Assembly (NCBI GenBank): GCA_934373635.1
Contig: CAKROZ010000009.1
Coordinates: 8,368 to 72,367, forward strand
Source: an uncultured Eubacteriales bacterium
GTDB taxonomy: Bacteria > Bacillota > Clostridia > Oscillospirales > CAG-272
DNA length: 64,000 nucleotides
Direction: 5' to 3'
In this document: piece after piece, positions 7,281-15,761 of the stretch
Position numbering within the stretch: the first letter of the stretch is position 1
Layout of the letters: each line of letters opens with the position of its first letter
The notes under the pieces: generated by a model
Database searches by the model: none
What the model saw: the letters and a program-made list of their open reading frames with translations, nothing else
Told to the model about the DNA's origin: nothing
Position numbers and translations under genes: made by a program

Positions 7281-8642
7281 TTGAAGATTATTGTTGCGGG
7301 AAACGGTAAGGTCGGCGAGACGCTGATCGAAGAGCTGTCGGCGGAGGGGCACGACCTCACCCTGATCGATGTGGACGCCGAGGTGGTCGAGGATCTCGTC
7401 GGGCGATATGACGTGATGGCGGTGACGGGGAACTGTGCCGCCCTCGGCACGCTCTGCGACGCGGGGGTGGAGAGCGCCGATCTGCTGATCGCGGCGACGG
7501 GCACCGATGAGGTGAACCTGCTCTCCTGCGCGGCGGCACATGCCGTCAATCCGAAGATCCATACCATCGCCCGTGTCTGCAACCCCGAGTATTCGACGCA
7601 GGCATATCGGATGCGGGACGCCCTCGGGCTCTCCCTCTCCTTCAATCCCGAGCTTGAGGCGGCGGAGGAGATCGAGCGGTTACTCAAATACCCCGGCTTC
7701 CTGAAGCGGGACACCTTTGCCAAAGGGCGAGTGGAAATCGTGGAATTGAAGATCGACGAAAAGAGTCCCCTGGCGGATCTCGCGGTCTCCGCGCTCACGG
7801 GAGTCGTGCGGTGCAAGGTGCTGATCTGCGTCGTCCTCCGTGACGGACGGGCGACCATCCCCGACGGACGTTTTGTGCTCCGCGCGGGGGATCGCGTCTT
7901 CTTCACCGCCTCGCCAGAGAATCTCTCGGCACTGCTCAAAAATCTCGGCATCGTCTCGCACAAGGTGCGCGACGTCATGGTGGTCGGGGGCGGAAGGGTC
8001 ACCTTCTACCTTGCCGAACGCCTCGCGAAGAGCGGCATCCGCACGAAGATCATCGAAAAGGACGGCGACCGCTGTCTCGAGCTTGCAAAGCTCTTGCCGA
8101 GCGCGGACATCATTCACGGTGATGTCGCTCACCGCACCGTGATGGAGGGAGAGGGAATTGCGGAATGCGACGCCCTCGTCACTCTCACTGGGCTTGACGA
8201 GCTGAATATGATCATTTCCCTTTACGGGAAGACCTACGGCGTGCCGCAGATCATCACCAAGGTCGCCCGCGTCGAGGATTCCAAAATTCTCGACAGCCTC
8301 CCCGTCGGGAGCGTGATCTCCCCGCGGAAGGTCTGCTGCAACGCCATTCTGCGCTACGTCCGCGCCATGCAGAACCAGACGGGCGCGGCGATCACCGTCC
8401 ATCGCATCGCGGACGGCAACGCCGAGGCGCTTGAATTCCGCGTCGACGAACACACGCTCCACACGAACGAACCGCTCAAAAAGTGGCACACGAAGGACAA
8501 CGCCCTGCTTGCCTGCATTACGCGCGCGGGCGTGACCGAGATTCCGAGCGGCGATTCCGAAATGCATGTCGGCGATACCGTCGTCGTGGTGTACGGCGGC
8601 GACACGCCTCTTCTCGACCTGAACGATATTTTTGCTTCGTAA
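7281..8642 (+). CDS. trkA: Trk potassium uptake protein TrkA
   Basis: 453 aa, the usual length for a two-repeat TrkA. Two RCK units are present, each with a Rossmann NAD-binding loop: GNGKVGETL at residues 8-16 and VVGGGRVTFYLAERL near residue 233, each followed by a TrkA-C domain. TrkA gates the TrkH potassium channel at the inner face of the membrane in response to nucleotides. The start is TTG at 7281, placed 6 nt after AAGGAGG; no ATG lies nearby in frame. The trkH gene follows after 10 bp, so the two form an operon. Confidence 0.95.
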   Translation: MKIIVAGNGKVGETLIEELSAEGHDLTLIDVDAEVVEDLVGRYDVMAVTGNCAALGTLCDAGVESADLLIAATGTDEVNLLSCAAAHAVNPKIHTIARVCNPEYSTQAYRMRDALGLSLSFNPELEAAEEIERLLKYPGFLKRDTFAKGRVEIVELKIDEKSPLADLAVSALTGVVRCKVLICVVLRDGRATIPDGRFVLRAGDRVFFTASPENLSALLKNLGIVSHKVRDVMVVGGGRVTFYLAERLAKSGIRTKIIEKDGDRCLELAKLLPSADIIHGDVAHRTVMEGEGIAECDALVTLTGLDELNMIISLYGKTYGVPQIITKVARVEDSKILDSLPVGSVISPRKVCCNAILRYVRAMQNQTGAAITVHRIADGNAEALEFRVDEHTLHTNEPLKKWHTKDNALLACITRAGVTEIPSGDSEMHVGDTVVVVYGGDTPLLDLNDIFAS

Positions 8643-8652
8643 CGGAGATACC

Positions 8653-10107
8653 ATGAACTATAAAATGATGGGACGCTTCTTCTCGCAGATCCTGTTTGTC
8701 GAAGGCGTCTTTATGCTCCCCGCCGTGGTGCTTTGCCTGTGCGACGGGAACGTCCGCTCCGCGCTCACCTTCTTCGGCGTCATTTCCGCCGCAATCTTGG
8801 CGGCGGTGGCGCTCGGCTGCCTCGCGCGGGGCGCCCGCGGAGATTTTTATACCAAGGAAGGGCTGGTCTGCGTCGGACTCGCGTGGCTGCTTCTCAGTCT
8901 CGTCGGCTGTCTGCCCTTTTGGATTTCGGGGGAGATCCCCTCTTTCGTTGACGCCCTGTTTGAGACCGTCTCGGGCTTTACCACGACGGGCGCGTCCATC
9001 CTTCGCGATGTCGAGGCGCTCTCCCGCGGAATGCTCTATTGGCGGAGCTTTACGCACTGGCTCGGCGGCATGGGCGTTCTGGTCTTTCTCCTTGCCTTGA
9101 TCCCCGTCGGGGGACGGCAAGAGGGCTTCACCATGCACCTTCTCCGTGCGGAGAGCCCGGGGCCTGCGGTCGGAAAACTGGTGCCGAAGATGCGCCGCAC
9201 CGCCTCGATTCTGTATCTGACCTATATCGCTCTGACAATCCTCGACTTTCTCTTCCTTATCATCGGCGGGATGTCCCTCTTTGATTCGGTCTGCACCGCG
9301 TTCGGCACGGCGGGGACGGGCGGCTTCGGTATCAAGAACGACAGCATGGCGTCCTACTCTCCCTATCTTCAAAGCGTGACGACGGTCTTCATGATGCTCT
9401 TCGGCGTCAATTTTACCTGCTATTACCTTCTGATGATCGGACAGGTGTCCGCCGCCCTTCGCGACGAGGAGCTTCGCTTCTATGTCGGTACCTTCACCGC
9501 GGCGACCCTTCTCATTACGCTGAATATCAGAAATCTTGCGGGCGGCTTCTTCACGGCGCTTCATCATGCGGCGTTCCAGGTCGCAAGCATCATGACCACG
9601 ACGGGTTACGCCACGACGGATTTTGACCTTTGGCCCTCCTTTTCAAAGGCGATCTTGGTGCTTCTCATGTTCCTCGGCGCCATGGCGGGCAGTACGGGCG
9701 GCGGACTCAAATGCGCCCGCTTCCTCCTCCTTTTCAAGAGCGCGGGACGCAGCATCCGCAAGGTGCTGAACCCGCAGAGCGTGCGCACCGTCCGTGTGAG
9801 CGGCAAGACGGTGGAGGAAAAAACCGTTGACGGCACCGCCACCTATTTTATCCTTTATATCGGACTTCTGCTCGGCAGCTTTCTTCTGCTCTCGCTCGAC
9901 GGCTTTTCCTTCGAGACGAACTTCACCGCCGCACTCTCCTGCCTCAACAACGTCGGACCGGGACTCGATGCCGTCAGTCCCTCGGCAAACTATGCGGGCT
10001 ACGGAATCCTTTCGAAGCTTGTCCTGATCTTCGATATGCTGGCGGGACGACTTGAGCTCTTTCCGATTCTCGTCCTCTTCTCGGCAAAGGCGTGGAAACG
10101 CGCATAA
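8653..10107 (+). CDS. trkH: Trk potassium uptake protein TrkH
   Basis: 484 aa membrane protein of the TrkH/KtrB superfamily. The four filter loops can be read in order: SGFTTTGAS, FGTAGTGGFG, MTTTGYATTD and CLNNVGPGL, each between paired hydrophobic helices. It forms the potassium-conducting pore and associates with TrkA encoded immediately upstream. The ATG at 8653, 8 nt after CGGAG, is preferred over the upstream in-frame TTG at 8632, which lies inside trkA. Confidence 0.95.
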   Translation: MNYKMMGRFFSQILFVEGVFMLPAVVLCLCDGNVRSALTFFGVISAAILAAVALGCLARGARGDFYTKEGLVCVGLAWLLLSLVGCLPFWISGEIPSFVDALFETVSGFTTTGASILRDVEALSRGMLYWRSFTHWLGGMGVLVFLLALIPVGGRQEGFTMHLLRAESPGPAVGKLVPKMRRTASILYLTYIALTILDFLFLIIGGMSLFDSVCTAFGTAGTGGFGIKNDSMASYSPYLQSVTTVFMMLFGVNFTCYYLLMIGQVSAALRDEELRFYVGTFTAATLLITLNIRNLAGGFFTALHHAAFQVASIMTTTGYATTDFDLWPSFSKAILVLLMFLGAMAGSTGGGLKCARFLLLFKSAGRSIRKVLNPQSVRTVRVSGKTVEEKTVDGTATYFILYIGLLLGSFLLLSLDGFSFETNFTAALSCLNNVGPGLDAVSPSANYAGYGILSKLVLIFDMLAGRLELFPILVLFSAKAWKRA

Positions 10108-10168
10108 TGTAAACAAAAAAATGCAATTAACGTAAAAACCATGAAATCTTCGGAAAGGCGGTGATCTC

Positions 10169-11023
10169 GTGCGAAACGAAATCGTAAAACAAAACGTAAC
10201 GAAAATGTCGATCTACGCAGGCTCCGGTACGATCGTGCATGAGGGACGGCGGATCTCTTCCCTCCATCGGCACGAGGAGCTTGAATTTTTGCCGATCTAC
10301 AGCGGGCTCTTTCATTGCTATTCCGAGAGCGGCACCTGCTACGACGCGACGGCGGGGGACGTGATCTTCGTCAACTCGGGCGTGCCTCATGCAACCGCCT
10401 GTGAGGACGAGACGCAGTGCGGGCTCCTCCAATTCAAGCAAAAGGACTTTCTCGACACCGAGATCGAGCGGATGATCCGCTATTCCTCCCGACTTGACAG
10501 TCTGGCAGACGACGGCGTGCGTGTGCTCCGCGACCCTGCACTCTTTTCCGCCATCAACGGCATTTTCGCCGAGATCAAGGAGAAGAAGGTCGCCTACGAA
10601 ATGTTCGCGAAGGCGAGGGTCTATGACATCCTCGGGCTCCTTTACCGCGGCGGGATCCTCTCGGATGCCGAGCGGATCTACAACAGCAAGGAGGTGCAGA
10701 AGATCCTCCCCGCGCTCTCCTACATCAACGAAAAATACGCCGAGGACATCGACCTCACCGAGATTAGCACGCTCCTCGGCTTTGACCCCTCCTATTTTTG
10801 CCGTATCTTCAAAAGTGCCATCGGCGCGACCTTTACCGAATACCTCAATTTCGTGCGCATCTGCAAAGCCGAGAAAATGATTGCCAAAGGGGAAAACAGC
10901 ATCCTCGAGATCGCGGATGCCGTGGGCTTCTCCTCCGTCTCCTACTTCAACCGCATTTTCCGAAAGTACCACAGCTGTTCTCCGAGCCATTACCGCACGG
11001 TGCAGTACAAAAACCACATTTGA
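10169..11023 (+). CDS. AraC-family transcriptional regulator with cupin sensor domain
   Basis: 284 aa. Residues 20-110 form an AraC-type cupin (ISSLHRHEELEFLPIYSG, AGDVIFVNSGVPHA). The C-terminal 100 residues carry the double helix-turn-helix (IDLTEISTLLGFDPSYFCRIFK and the signature IADAVGFSSVSYFNRIFRKY). Family members bind a sugar or other small molecule and activate nearby operons. Start is GTG at 10169 after AAGGCGG. No sugar genes lie beside it, so the target is unclear. Confidence 0.9.
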   Translation: MRNEIVKQNVTKMSIYAGSGTIVHEGRRISSLHRHEELEFLPIYSGLFHCYSESGTCYDATAGDVIFVNSGVPHATACEDETQCGLLQFKQKDFLDTEIERMIRYSSRLDSLADDGVRVLRDPALFSAINGIFAEIKEKKVAYEMFAKARVYDILGLLYRGGILSDAERIYNSKEVQKILPALSYINEKYAEDIDLTEISTLLGFDPSYFCRIFKSAIGATFTEYLNFVRICKAEKMIAKGENSILEIADAVGFSSVSYFNRIFRKYHSCSPSHYRTVQYKNHI

Positions 11024-11169
11024 GAATTATGAATAAAGAATTGTTTTGAGCCTTGCGTTCACAGTTTTTGCTGAAGTTTGCAAACGATTATGTGCAAAAG
11101 CGATTGTAGGCAAGTGAAGCAGCCCTTTCGACGTTCCGCTGTTCGTCAACGTAAAGATCCGTCTTTTAT
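11024..11169. repeat. partial MITE-like element
   Basis: The heptamer end (GAATTATGAATAAAGAATT) is followed by GAGCCTTGCGTTCACAG, matching the GAGCCTTGCGGCAAC start of the copy at 14085. The other end is degraded, so this is a decayed or partial copy. Confidence 0.45.
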
Positions 11170-11547
11170 TCATCTCGGCTTTCTTGTTTGCTCTCCCGTG
11201 AGGTAGAGGGAGATCACCGATTCGAGGGTCGCCGTGAGGGCGGCGCGACGCTCCTTCGGCAGGGTGCGGGATTTGCGGTAGAGACGCAGAAGGCGGAGCT
11301 CCTCGTCGGACAGCTCCGACCCCGTTTTCCCGAGGGGCAGGTCGAGCAGCTCTCCGACCGTCATGTGAAATTTCTCGGCGAGGGCGGGGAGCATCTTCAT
11401 GAAGGAGGAGGAACGCGCACGGCGCCAGTTGTTCACCGTCTTTTCGGGAAGCCCGCACGCGCGCTCGAACGCGGCGTCGCTGTCGTATTCCGAGGAGATC
11501 AGGAGGAGCAGACGCTCGCGGATGCTTTCACAGTTTTCGTATTTCAT
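11170..11547 (-). CDS. small helix-turn-helix regulator
   Basis: 125 aa. It has an XRE-like helix-turn-helix (DAAFERACGLPEKTVNNWRRARS, residues 24-46; then ALAEKFHMTVGELLDLP) and a helical C-terminal half. The ATG follows GAGG that overlaps the stop of the flavin reductase gene, so the two are cotranscribed. Likely a cytosolic DNA-binding protein that regulates its own operon; targets unknown. Confidence 0.75.
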   Translation of the reverse strand: MKYENCESIRERLLLLISSEYDSDAAFERACGLPEKTVNNWRRARSSSFMKMLPALAEKFHMTVGELLDLPLGKTGSELSDEELRLLRLYRKSRTLPKERRAALTATLESVISLYLTGEQTRKPR

Positions 11548-11550
11548 CGG

Positions 11551-12432
11551 TTATTTCCTCTTTGCTCCTTTGCCCGCCCTGCGGGCGGGGGACGCCTTGC
11601 CGGGCTTCGCTTTCTTGCGCGGCGCGCTCTTTTTCGGCGCGCCCGAGCCCTTCGGTGCGCCTTTGTCCGCCCCATCCGGAGCGCTCATCGTTGCCCCCTT
11701 CGGGATGTTCGACGGTGCCCCCGTCGGAGTGCCCGTCGTTGCGTCCTTTCCCCGTTTTTTATCGGGAATGTCCTCTCGGGGCTCGCGGTCTTCGGTCGCT
11801 ATTCCGTCGTGCGCCTTCGCGGCGTCCGCGCTTTCTTTTGCAACATGTTTTGCGGGCGGGGCGGGACGCTTTTTCTTTTTTACCGCGCTGAACCCGAAGG
11901 TTCCGAGCCGCCGCCCGAGGGCGAAATATTCGCCGTGCGCGTAGGCGAGCAGGTGCGCACGCTCCATGTGGATTTTTCCCTTTTCGTCGAGCAGGCGCTC
12001 GTCGCAGGAGACGTCGAGGATGTCGGCAAAGAAGACGTCGTGCGTCCCCATCGGGATGACCTCGGTGACGCGGCACTCGAGCGCAACGGGACATTCCGCA
12101 ATGGTGGGGGGCGCGACGGTGCGACTCTCCGTTTTGGTGAAGCCGCATTTTTGGAATTTATCCACCTTTGCCCCCGTAAAGATGCCCGCACAGTCCACCG
12201 CCTTCGCAAGGTTGTCGGAGGGCAGATTGATGACGAACTCGCCTCCCTCTTTGAGGATCTCGTAGGAGTGGCGCGACGGGCGGATCGAAACGTAGGTCTT
12301 CGGCGGGTCGGAGGCGAGAATACCCGTCCATGCGACGGTGAGAACATTCGCGCGGTCTTCCTCGCCGACCGTAACGAGAACGGGCGGAAGGGGCGCTGTC
12401 AACGTCCCGCCCTTAAAATGCTTGCGTGACAT
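11551..12432 (-). CDS. flavin reductase-like protein with long low-complexity tail
   Basis: Residues 1-185 are a flavin reductase-like (FMN-binding split barrel) domain: NVLTVAWTGILASDPP, SIRPSRHSYEIL, GEFVINLPS, GTHDVFFADI. Such proteins bind FMN and transfer electrons from NAD(P)H or act as electron carriers. The C-terminal 105 residues are low complexity, rich in Lys, Ala, Pro and Gly (ending SPARRAGKGAKRK) and strongly basic at the end, which is unusual for the family. The basic tail may bind nucleic acid or acidic partners. It is followed by the HTH gene 3 bp later. Confidence 0.88.
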   Translation of the reverse strand: MSRKHFKGGTLTAPLPPVLVTVGEEDRANVLTVAWTGILASDPPKTYVSIRPSRHSYEILKEGGEFVINLPSDNLAKAVDCAGIFTGAKVDKFQKCGFTKTESRTVAPPTIAECPVALECRVTEVIPMGTHDVFFADILDVSCDERLLDEKGKIHMERAHLLAYAHGEYFALGRRLGTFGFSAVKKKKRPAPPAKHVAKESADAAKAHDGIATEDREPREDIPDKKRGKDATTGTPTGAPSNIPKGATMSAPDGADKGAPKGSGAPKKSAPRKKAKPGKASPARRAGKGAKRK

Positions 12433-12468
12433 AGATATTTCCTTTCATAAATTCGGAGAAACTTCGAT

Positions 12469-12600
12469 TCGGAACGACGGCAACCTCACACGGCAAAGAC
12501 AATGGCACTCCGTTCGGAACGACGGCAACCTCACACGGCAAAGACAATGGCACTCCGTTCGGAACGACGGCACAAAGAAGCGGCGTCCCGAGTCGGAACA
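12469..12600. repeat. 45-bp tandem repeat, about 2.3 copies
   Basis: The unit starts TCGGAACGACGGCAACCTCA and repeats at 12469-12513 and 12514-12558, with a partial third copy from 12559. The first two copies are identical, implying recent duplication. The repeat lies upstream of the flavin reductase start and is not part of a supportable gene. Confidence 0.85.
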
Positions 12601-12734
12601 GCGGCAACTCTGCATCACAACAGAGCCTTGCCGACACCTGCCGAGGCGCGGGATTTCCTTCGCCTGCAAACCATCGGCAACGCTTCAAAAACTCTGAACG
12701 CCGAGTTTTCAAAGACTACCGCAAGAGCTTGCCT

Positions 12735-12768
12735 CATTCATAATTCATAAATCATAATTCTTAATTTT
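12735..12768. repeat. heptamer end of a MITE-like element
   Basis: The sequence CGCAAGAGCTTGCCTCATTC, then ATAATTCATAAATCATAATT and CTTAATT, matches the right end of the copy at 14694-14908. The left partner is not clear; a weak match lies near 12442. Confidence 0.45.
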
Positions 12769-13540
12769 CTTCATTCGTTACCTGCATCCCGAGCCAGAGC
12801 TTGGTCAGGATCTTATCGGGTAGCAGCTTGAAGAGAAGATGCTGGAGCTTCGTAAACCAATTCGTGACGTACATGACTTTGCCATTTTGCGACGCCTTGA
12901 TGCACCCGCGCACGACCGTCTCGGCGGAGAGCAGGGGCTTCATCGTTTTCGGCACCGTGATGCCCGGCTCGGCGGTCGCCTTCCCGAGGAACTCGGTCGC
13001 CACCCATCCGGGGCAGAAGCAGGTCGCCCGCAGTCCGTACTTGCGGATCTCGTAATTCAACGCCTTCGTGTAGTGCAGGACGAACGCCTTCGAGGAGGCG
13101 TAAATATTGAAATTCGGCAGAGGGGTGAAGCAGGAGCCACTTCCCATCTCGATGATGCGACCGCCCTCCTCCATGTAGGGGATCGTCATGTGCGTAATGA
13201 GGACGAGCGCCTTGTCGTTGACGTCCATCATGCGTATGATCTCCTCCTCGGGCACCTGCTCGAAGGAGCCGAATTTGCCGAAACCGGCGGCATTGACAAG
13301 GAAGCGCACGCGCGGCTTCTCCGCCTTCAGCGCGTCGCGCACCGCATTGACACCCTCCATGGTCGCGAGGTCGGCGCCGATGATCTTCGCCTTGACCCCG
13401 AGCTCTCCCGCGAGCGCTTCCATCCTGTCGGTACGGCGCGCGACGAACCAGAATTCGTCAATCTCGGGAAGCTCTTTTAACTGACGGGCAAACTCACGAC
13501 CGATACCGCTCGAAGCGCCCGTGATGATAGCAACAGACAT
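12761..13540 (-). CDS. short-chain dehydrogenase/reductase
   Basis: 259 aa, standard SDR size. It has the TGASSGIG cofactor loop at residues 7-14, the NAAG motif near residue 87, the catalytic Ser in EMGSGSC and the YASSK (Y-x3-K) pair near residue 148. SDRs use NAD(P)H to reduce or oxidise carbonyl or hydroxyl groups; the substrate is not evident. The C-terminal extension (LQHLLFKLLPDKILTKL) is amphipathic, as in DltE-like or membrane-associated SDRs. It follows the rnf-linked genes on the same strand. Confidence 0.88.
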   Translation of the reverse strand: MSVAIITGASSGIGREFARQLKELPEIDEFWFVARRTDRMEALAGELGVKAKIIGADLATMEGVNAVRDALKAEKPRVRFLVNAAGFGKFGSFEQVPEEEIIRMMDVNDKALVLITHMTIPYMEEGGRIIEMGSGSCFTPLPNFNIYASSKAFVLHYTKALNYEIRKYGLRATCFCPGWVATEFLGKATAEPGITVPKTMKPLLSAETVVRGCIKASQNGKVMYVTNWFTKLQHLLFKLLPDKILTKLWLGMQVTNEEN

Positions 13541-13569
13541 ACTTTTTCTCCTTATATGAAAACAATAGA

Positions 13570-14070
13570 TTACAATTTGACGTATTTTCCGACCCGCTCG
13601 ACCAAAAGTGCCGACGCAATACCGATCACGGCGCCCGCGATCACACCCGAGAGTAGAAGGGGCGGAAGATAGTAGAGCACCCCCTCGGTGCGGAGCACCG
13701 CCATCGCGGCGAGGATCTGCCCGATGTTGTGCGCGACGCCCCCCGCGACACTGATGCCGACGACGGAGAAGCGCCCGACCCGCCGAAGCAGGAGCATGAC
13801 ACAGAGTGAGAGCACCGCGCCCGAAAGACTATATAGCCACCCGACCGCATTCCCGAAGAGGAGAGAAACGAGGAGCACGCGCACAAGACTGACGGCGAAC
13901 GCCTCCCACGTCCCGAAGACAAAGAGCGCGAAGATGACGGCAAGATTGGCAAGCCCGACCTTCACGCCGGGCACGGCGACGAACGCGGGGATCTGACTCT
14001 CGACAAAGGAGAGCACCATCGCCACCGCCACGGTCATGGCAAGAAATACAAGCCTTCGCGTTTTCTTCAA
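13570..14070 (-). CDS. Gx transporter / heptaprenyl diphosphate synthase component I-like membrane protein
   Basis: 166 aa, five or six hydrophobic helices. Conserved features are FVAVPGVKVGLANLAVIFALF, the Gly-rich helix GGVAHNIGQILAAM and a C-terminal Gly/Ala helix; these fit the Gx_transp family, often called HepST component I, which is an ECF-S-like integral membrane protein. In clostridia it frequently follows a NusG-domain-II gene beside Rnf, exactly as here. The substrate is not known. Confidence 0.85.
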   Translation of the reverse strand: MKKTRRLVFLAMTVAVAMVLSFVESQIPAFVAVPGVKVGLANLAVIFALFVFGTWEAFAVSLVRVLLVSLLFGNAVGWLYSLSGAVLSLCVMLLLRRVGRFSVVGISVAGGVAHNIGQILAAMAVLRTEGVLYYLPPLLLSGVIAGAVIGIASALLVERVGKYVKL

Positions 14071-14084
14071 AGCAACCCTCCTGA

Positions 14085-14280
14085 AAATTATGAATTAAGA
14101 ATTATGAATTATGAATTATGAATTCGGTAGAGAGCCTTGCGGCAACCTTGAAATTCGGGCGTATTCATGACAATGCGGGAAAGTTTTGCGGTGCGCGAAA
14201 AAACGCATGCTTTATGTCACACGTTATCCCGTCACAGATCCACGCAAGACTTCTTGCCACAATTCATAATTCTTAATTAT
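14085..14280. repeat. MITE-like element, copy in rnf operon (forward orientation)
   Basis: Starts with AT-rich GAATTAA/GAATTAT heptamers (14085-14125) and ends with the inverted form (14261-14280), about 195 bp. The interior (GAGCCTTGCGGCAACCTTGA ... ATCCCGTCACAGATCC) matches the reverse complement of the copy at 14694-14908. It separates the NusG-II and Gx transporter genes. Confidence 0.75.
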
Positions 14281-14656
14281 CCACCGTAACCATGACCCGA
14301 TTCGGCAGGCAGACGATGCGTTCGCCTTCTTTTGAGATCTCGCCCTGTCGGATGCACAGACCGTCGGGGCAGTCGGCGTGCTCCATGTGTGCGCGTCCGT
14401 CCTTCACGACGAGGACATTCGTCCCCCCGTTCAGCGAATAGGTGCCGTCGACATTCAGCGGATAGCGCGCGACGACCTCGTTTTCGATGCGGACCGTGAC
14501 CGACGCGCCGACGGTCGCCGACAGGCGGAACGCGAGAAACAAAATCCCCCCGACAAGGAGCAGACCGAGGATGAGCCAAACGTCGGCGCGGCGGAGAACG
14601 CCGCCTCGGACATCGGAGGAGGCGGCATCACCGCTGTTGCGCTCGTTTTGTTTCAT
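14273..14656 (-). CDS. NusG domain II-containing membrane-anchored protein
   Basis: 127 aa. One N-terminal transmembrane helix (VWLILGLLLVGGILFLAF, residues 27-44) is followed by an extracytoplasmic NusG-domain-II fold: VTVRIENEVVARYPL, NVLVVKDGRAHMEHADCP, DGLCIRQGEISKEGERIVCLPNR. The DCPDGLC pair and IVCLPN are typical of this family, which is regularly linked to Rnf and flavin transfer genes in clostridia. The last codons overlap the end of the adjacent repeat element. Confidence 0.85.
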   Translation of the reverse strand: MKQNERNSGDAASSDVRGGVLRRADVWLILGLLLVGGILFLAFRLSATVGASVTVRIENEVVARYPLNVDGTYSLNGGTNVLVVKDGRAHMEHADCPDGLCIRQGEISKEGERIVCLPNRVMVTVDN

Positions 14657-14693
14657 CGCTCGGACTTCCTTTCCCGGGGGTATGTAGGGAATT

Positions 14694-14908
14694 CAGAATT
14701 ATGAATTATGAATTATGAATTATGAATTATGGTGCGGAGTCTTGCGTAGGTCTGTGACGGGATCATGTCGGCGCGATGCAAGCTTTTCGGCAGTAAGCAC
14801 GCTGCGCGGCTTTGTCGAATCCCCATTGTCATAAATACGCTCGAATTTTAAGATTGCCGCAAGGCTTCCTGCCTGATTCATAATTCTTCATTCATAATTC
14901 TTAATTAT
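14694..14908. repeat. MITE-like element, copy in rnf operon (inverted orientation)
   Basis: Five GAATTAT heptamers at the left end, inverted heptamers at 14876-14908, total about 215 bp. Read on the minus strand its interior (AGCCTTGCGGCAATCTTAAA ... ATCCCGTCACAGACC) aligns with the copy at 14085-14280. Its right end overlaps the last codons of rnfB. Confidence 0.75.
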
Positions 14909-15719
14909 CAAAATGTGCTCCGCAGAGGAAGCTTCCCTCGTGGATACAGCCCACGGGGCAGACGCTCCGACAGGCACCGCAACCCGTGCACAGGTCGTAG
15001 TTGATGGTCGCGAGGTTGTTCTCCACGTGAATGGCTCCCACAGGGCAGGTGCGCTCACACTTGCCACAGCCGATACAGCCGACGTCGCAGTATTTGCGCG
15101 TCAGGGCGCCTTTGTCATGGTTTGAGCACTTGACCACCACGCGGACGGTATCGTTCACGAGGCGGATCAGATGGTTCGGGCACGCGCGGGTGCAGATGCC
15201 GCACCCCACACAGCGGCGGGGGTCGACATGGGCAATGCCGTTTTCGATACAGATGGCGTCGTGCGGGCACACCGCCGCACAGTCGCCGTAGCCGAGGCAG
15301 GCATAGGTGCAATACCGGTCGCCCGAGAAACTCATGTTCGCCGCCTGACAGGTGGCCGGACCGTCATATTCGTATTTCTTTCCGTCCGAGAGGCATTTGC
15401 CGTTACAGCCGACGTATGCCACGCGCTCGACGACGTCCGCCGCCTCCACGCCGAGGATCGCCGCAATGTCGCGCGCGGCGGCGTCTCCGCCGGGGACGCA
15501 GAGATTTGTCTTGTCGGTCGTGCCCTCGGAGAGAGCCTTGGCGTAGCCGTCACAACCGCTGAAGCCGCAGGCGCCGCAGTTGGCGCCCGGCAGGCACTCG
15601 CGGATGGCGGCGGCGCGCTCGTCTTCCTTGACGGCGAAAAAGACCGAAGAAAGCGTGAGAAGCACGGCGCACAGTACCGCGATGGCGGAAAGGATGAGTA
15701 CGGGAATCAGAATTTCCAT
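14901..15719 (-). CDS. rnfB: Rnf complex subunit RnfB (iron-sulfur protein)
   Basis: 272 aa. An N-terminal membrane helix (residues 3-25) is followed by the RnfB 4Fe-4S domain (CLPGANCGACGFSGCDGYAKAL) and a series of ferredoxin-type clusters (YACLGYGDCAAVCP, CVGCGICTRACP, CIGCGKCERTCP, CTGCGACRSVCP). RnfB accepts electrons from reduced ferredoxin and passes them into the membrane complex, which reduces NAD+ while pumping Na+ or H+. Last rnf gene of the operon, 42 bp after rnfA. Confidence 0.96.
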   Translation of the reverse strand: MEILIPVLILSAIAVLCAVLLTLSSVFFAVKEDERAAAIRECLPGANCGACGFSGCDGYAKALSEGTTDKTNLCVPGGDAAARDIAAILGVEAADVVERVAYVGCNGKCLSDGKKYEYDGPATCQAANMSFSGDRYCTYACLGYGDCAAVCPHDAICIENGIAHVDPRRCVGCGICTRACPNHLIRLVNDTVRVVVKCSNHDKGALTRKYCDVGCIGCGKCERTCPVGAIHVENNLATINYDLCTGCGACRSVCPVGCIHEGSFLCGAHFDN

Positions 15720-15761
15720 CGGTTCGTTCCTTTCAATACTAACACTGACTGACGTGTGCCG

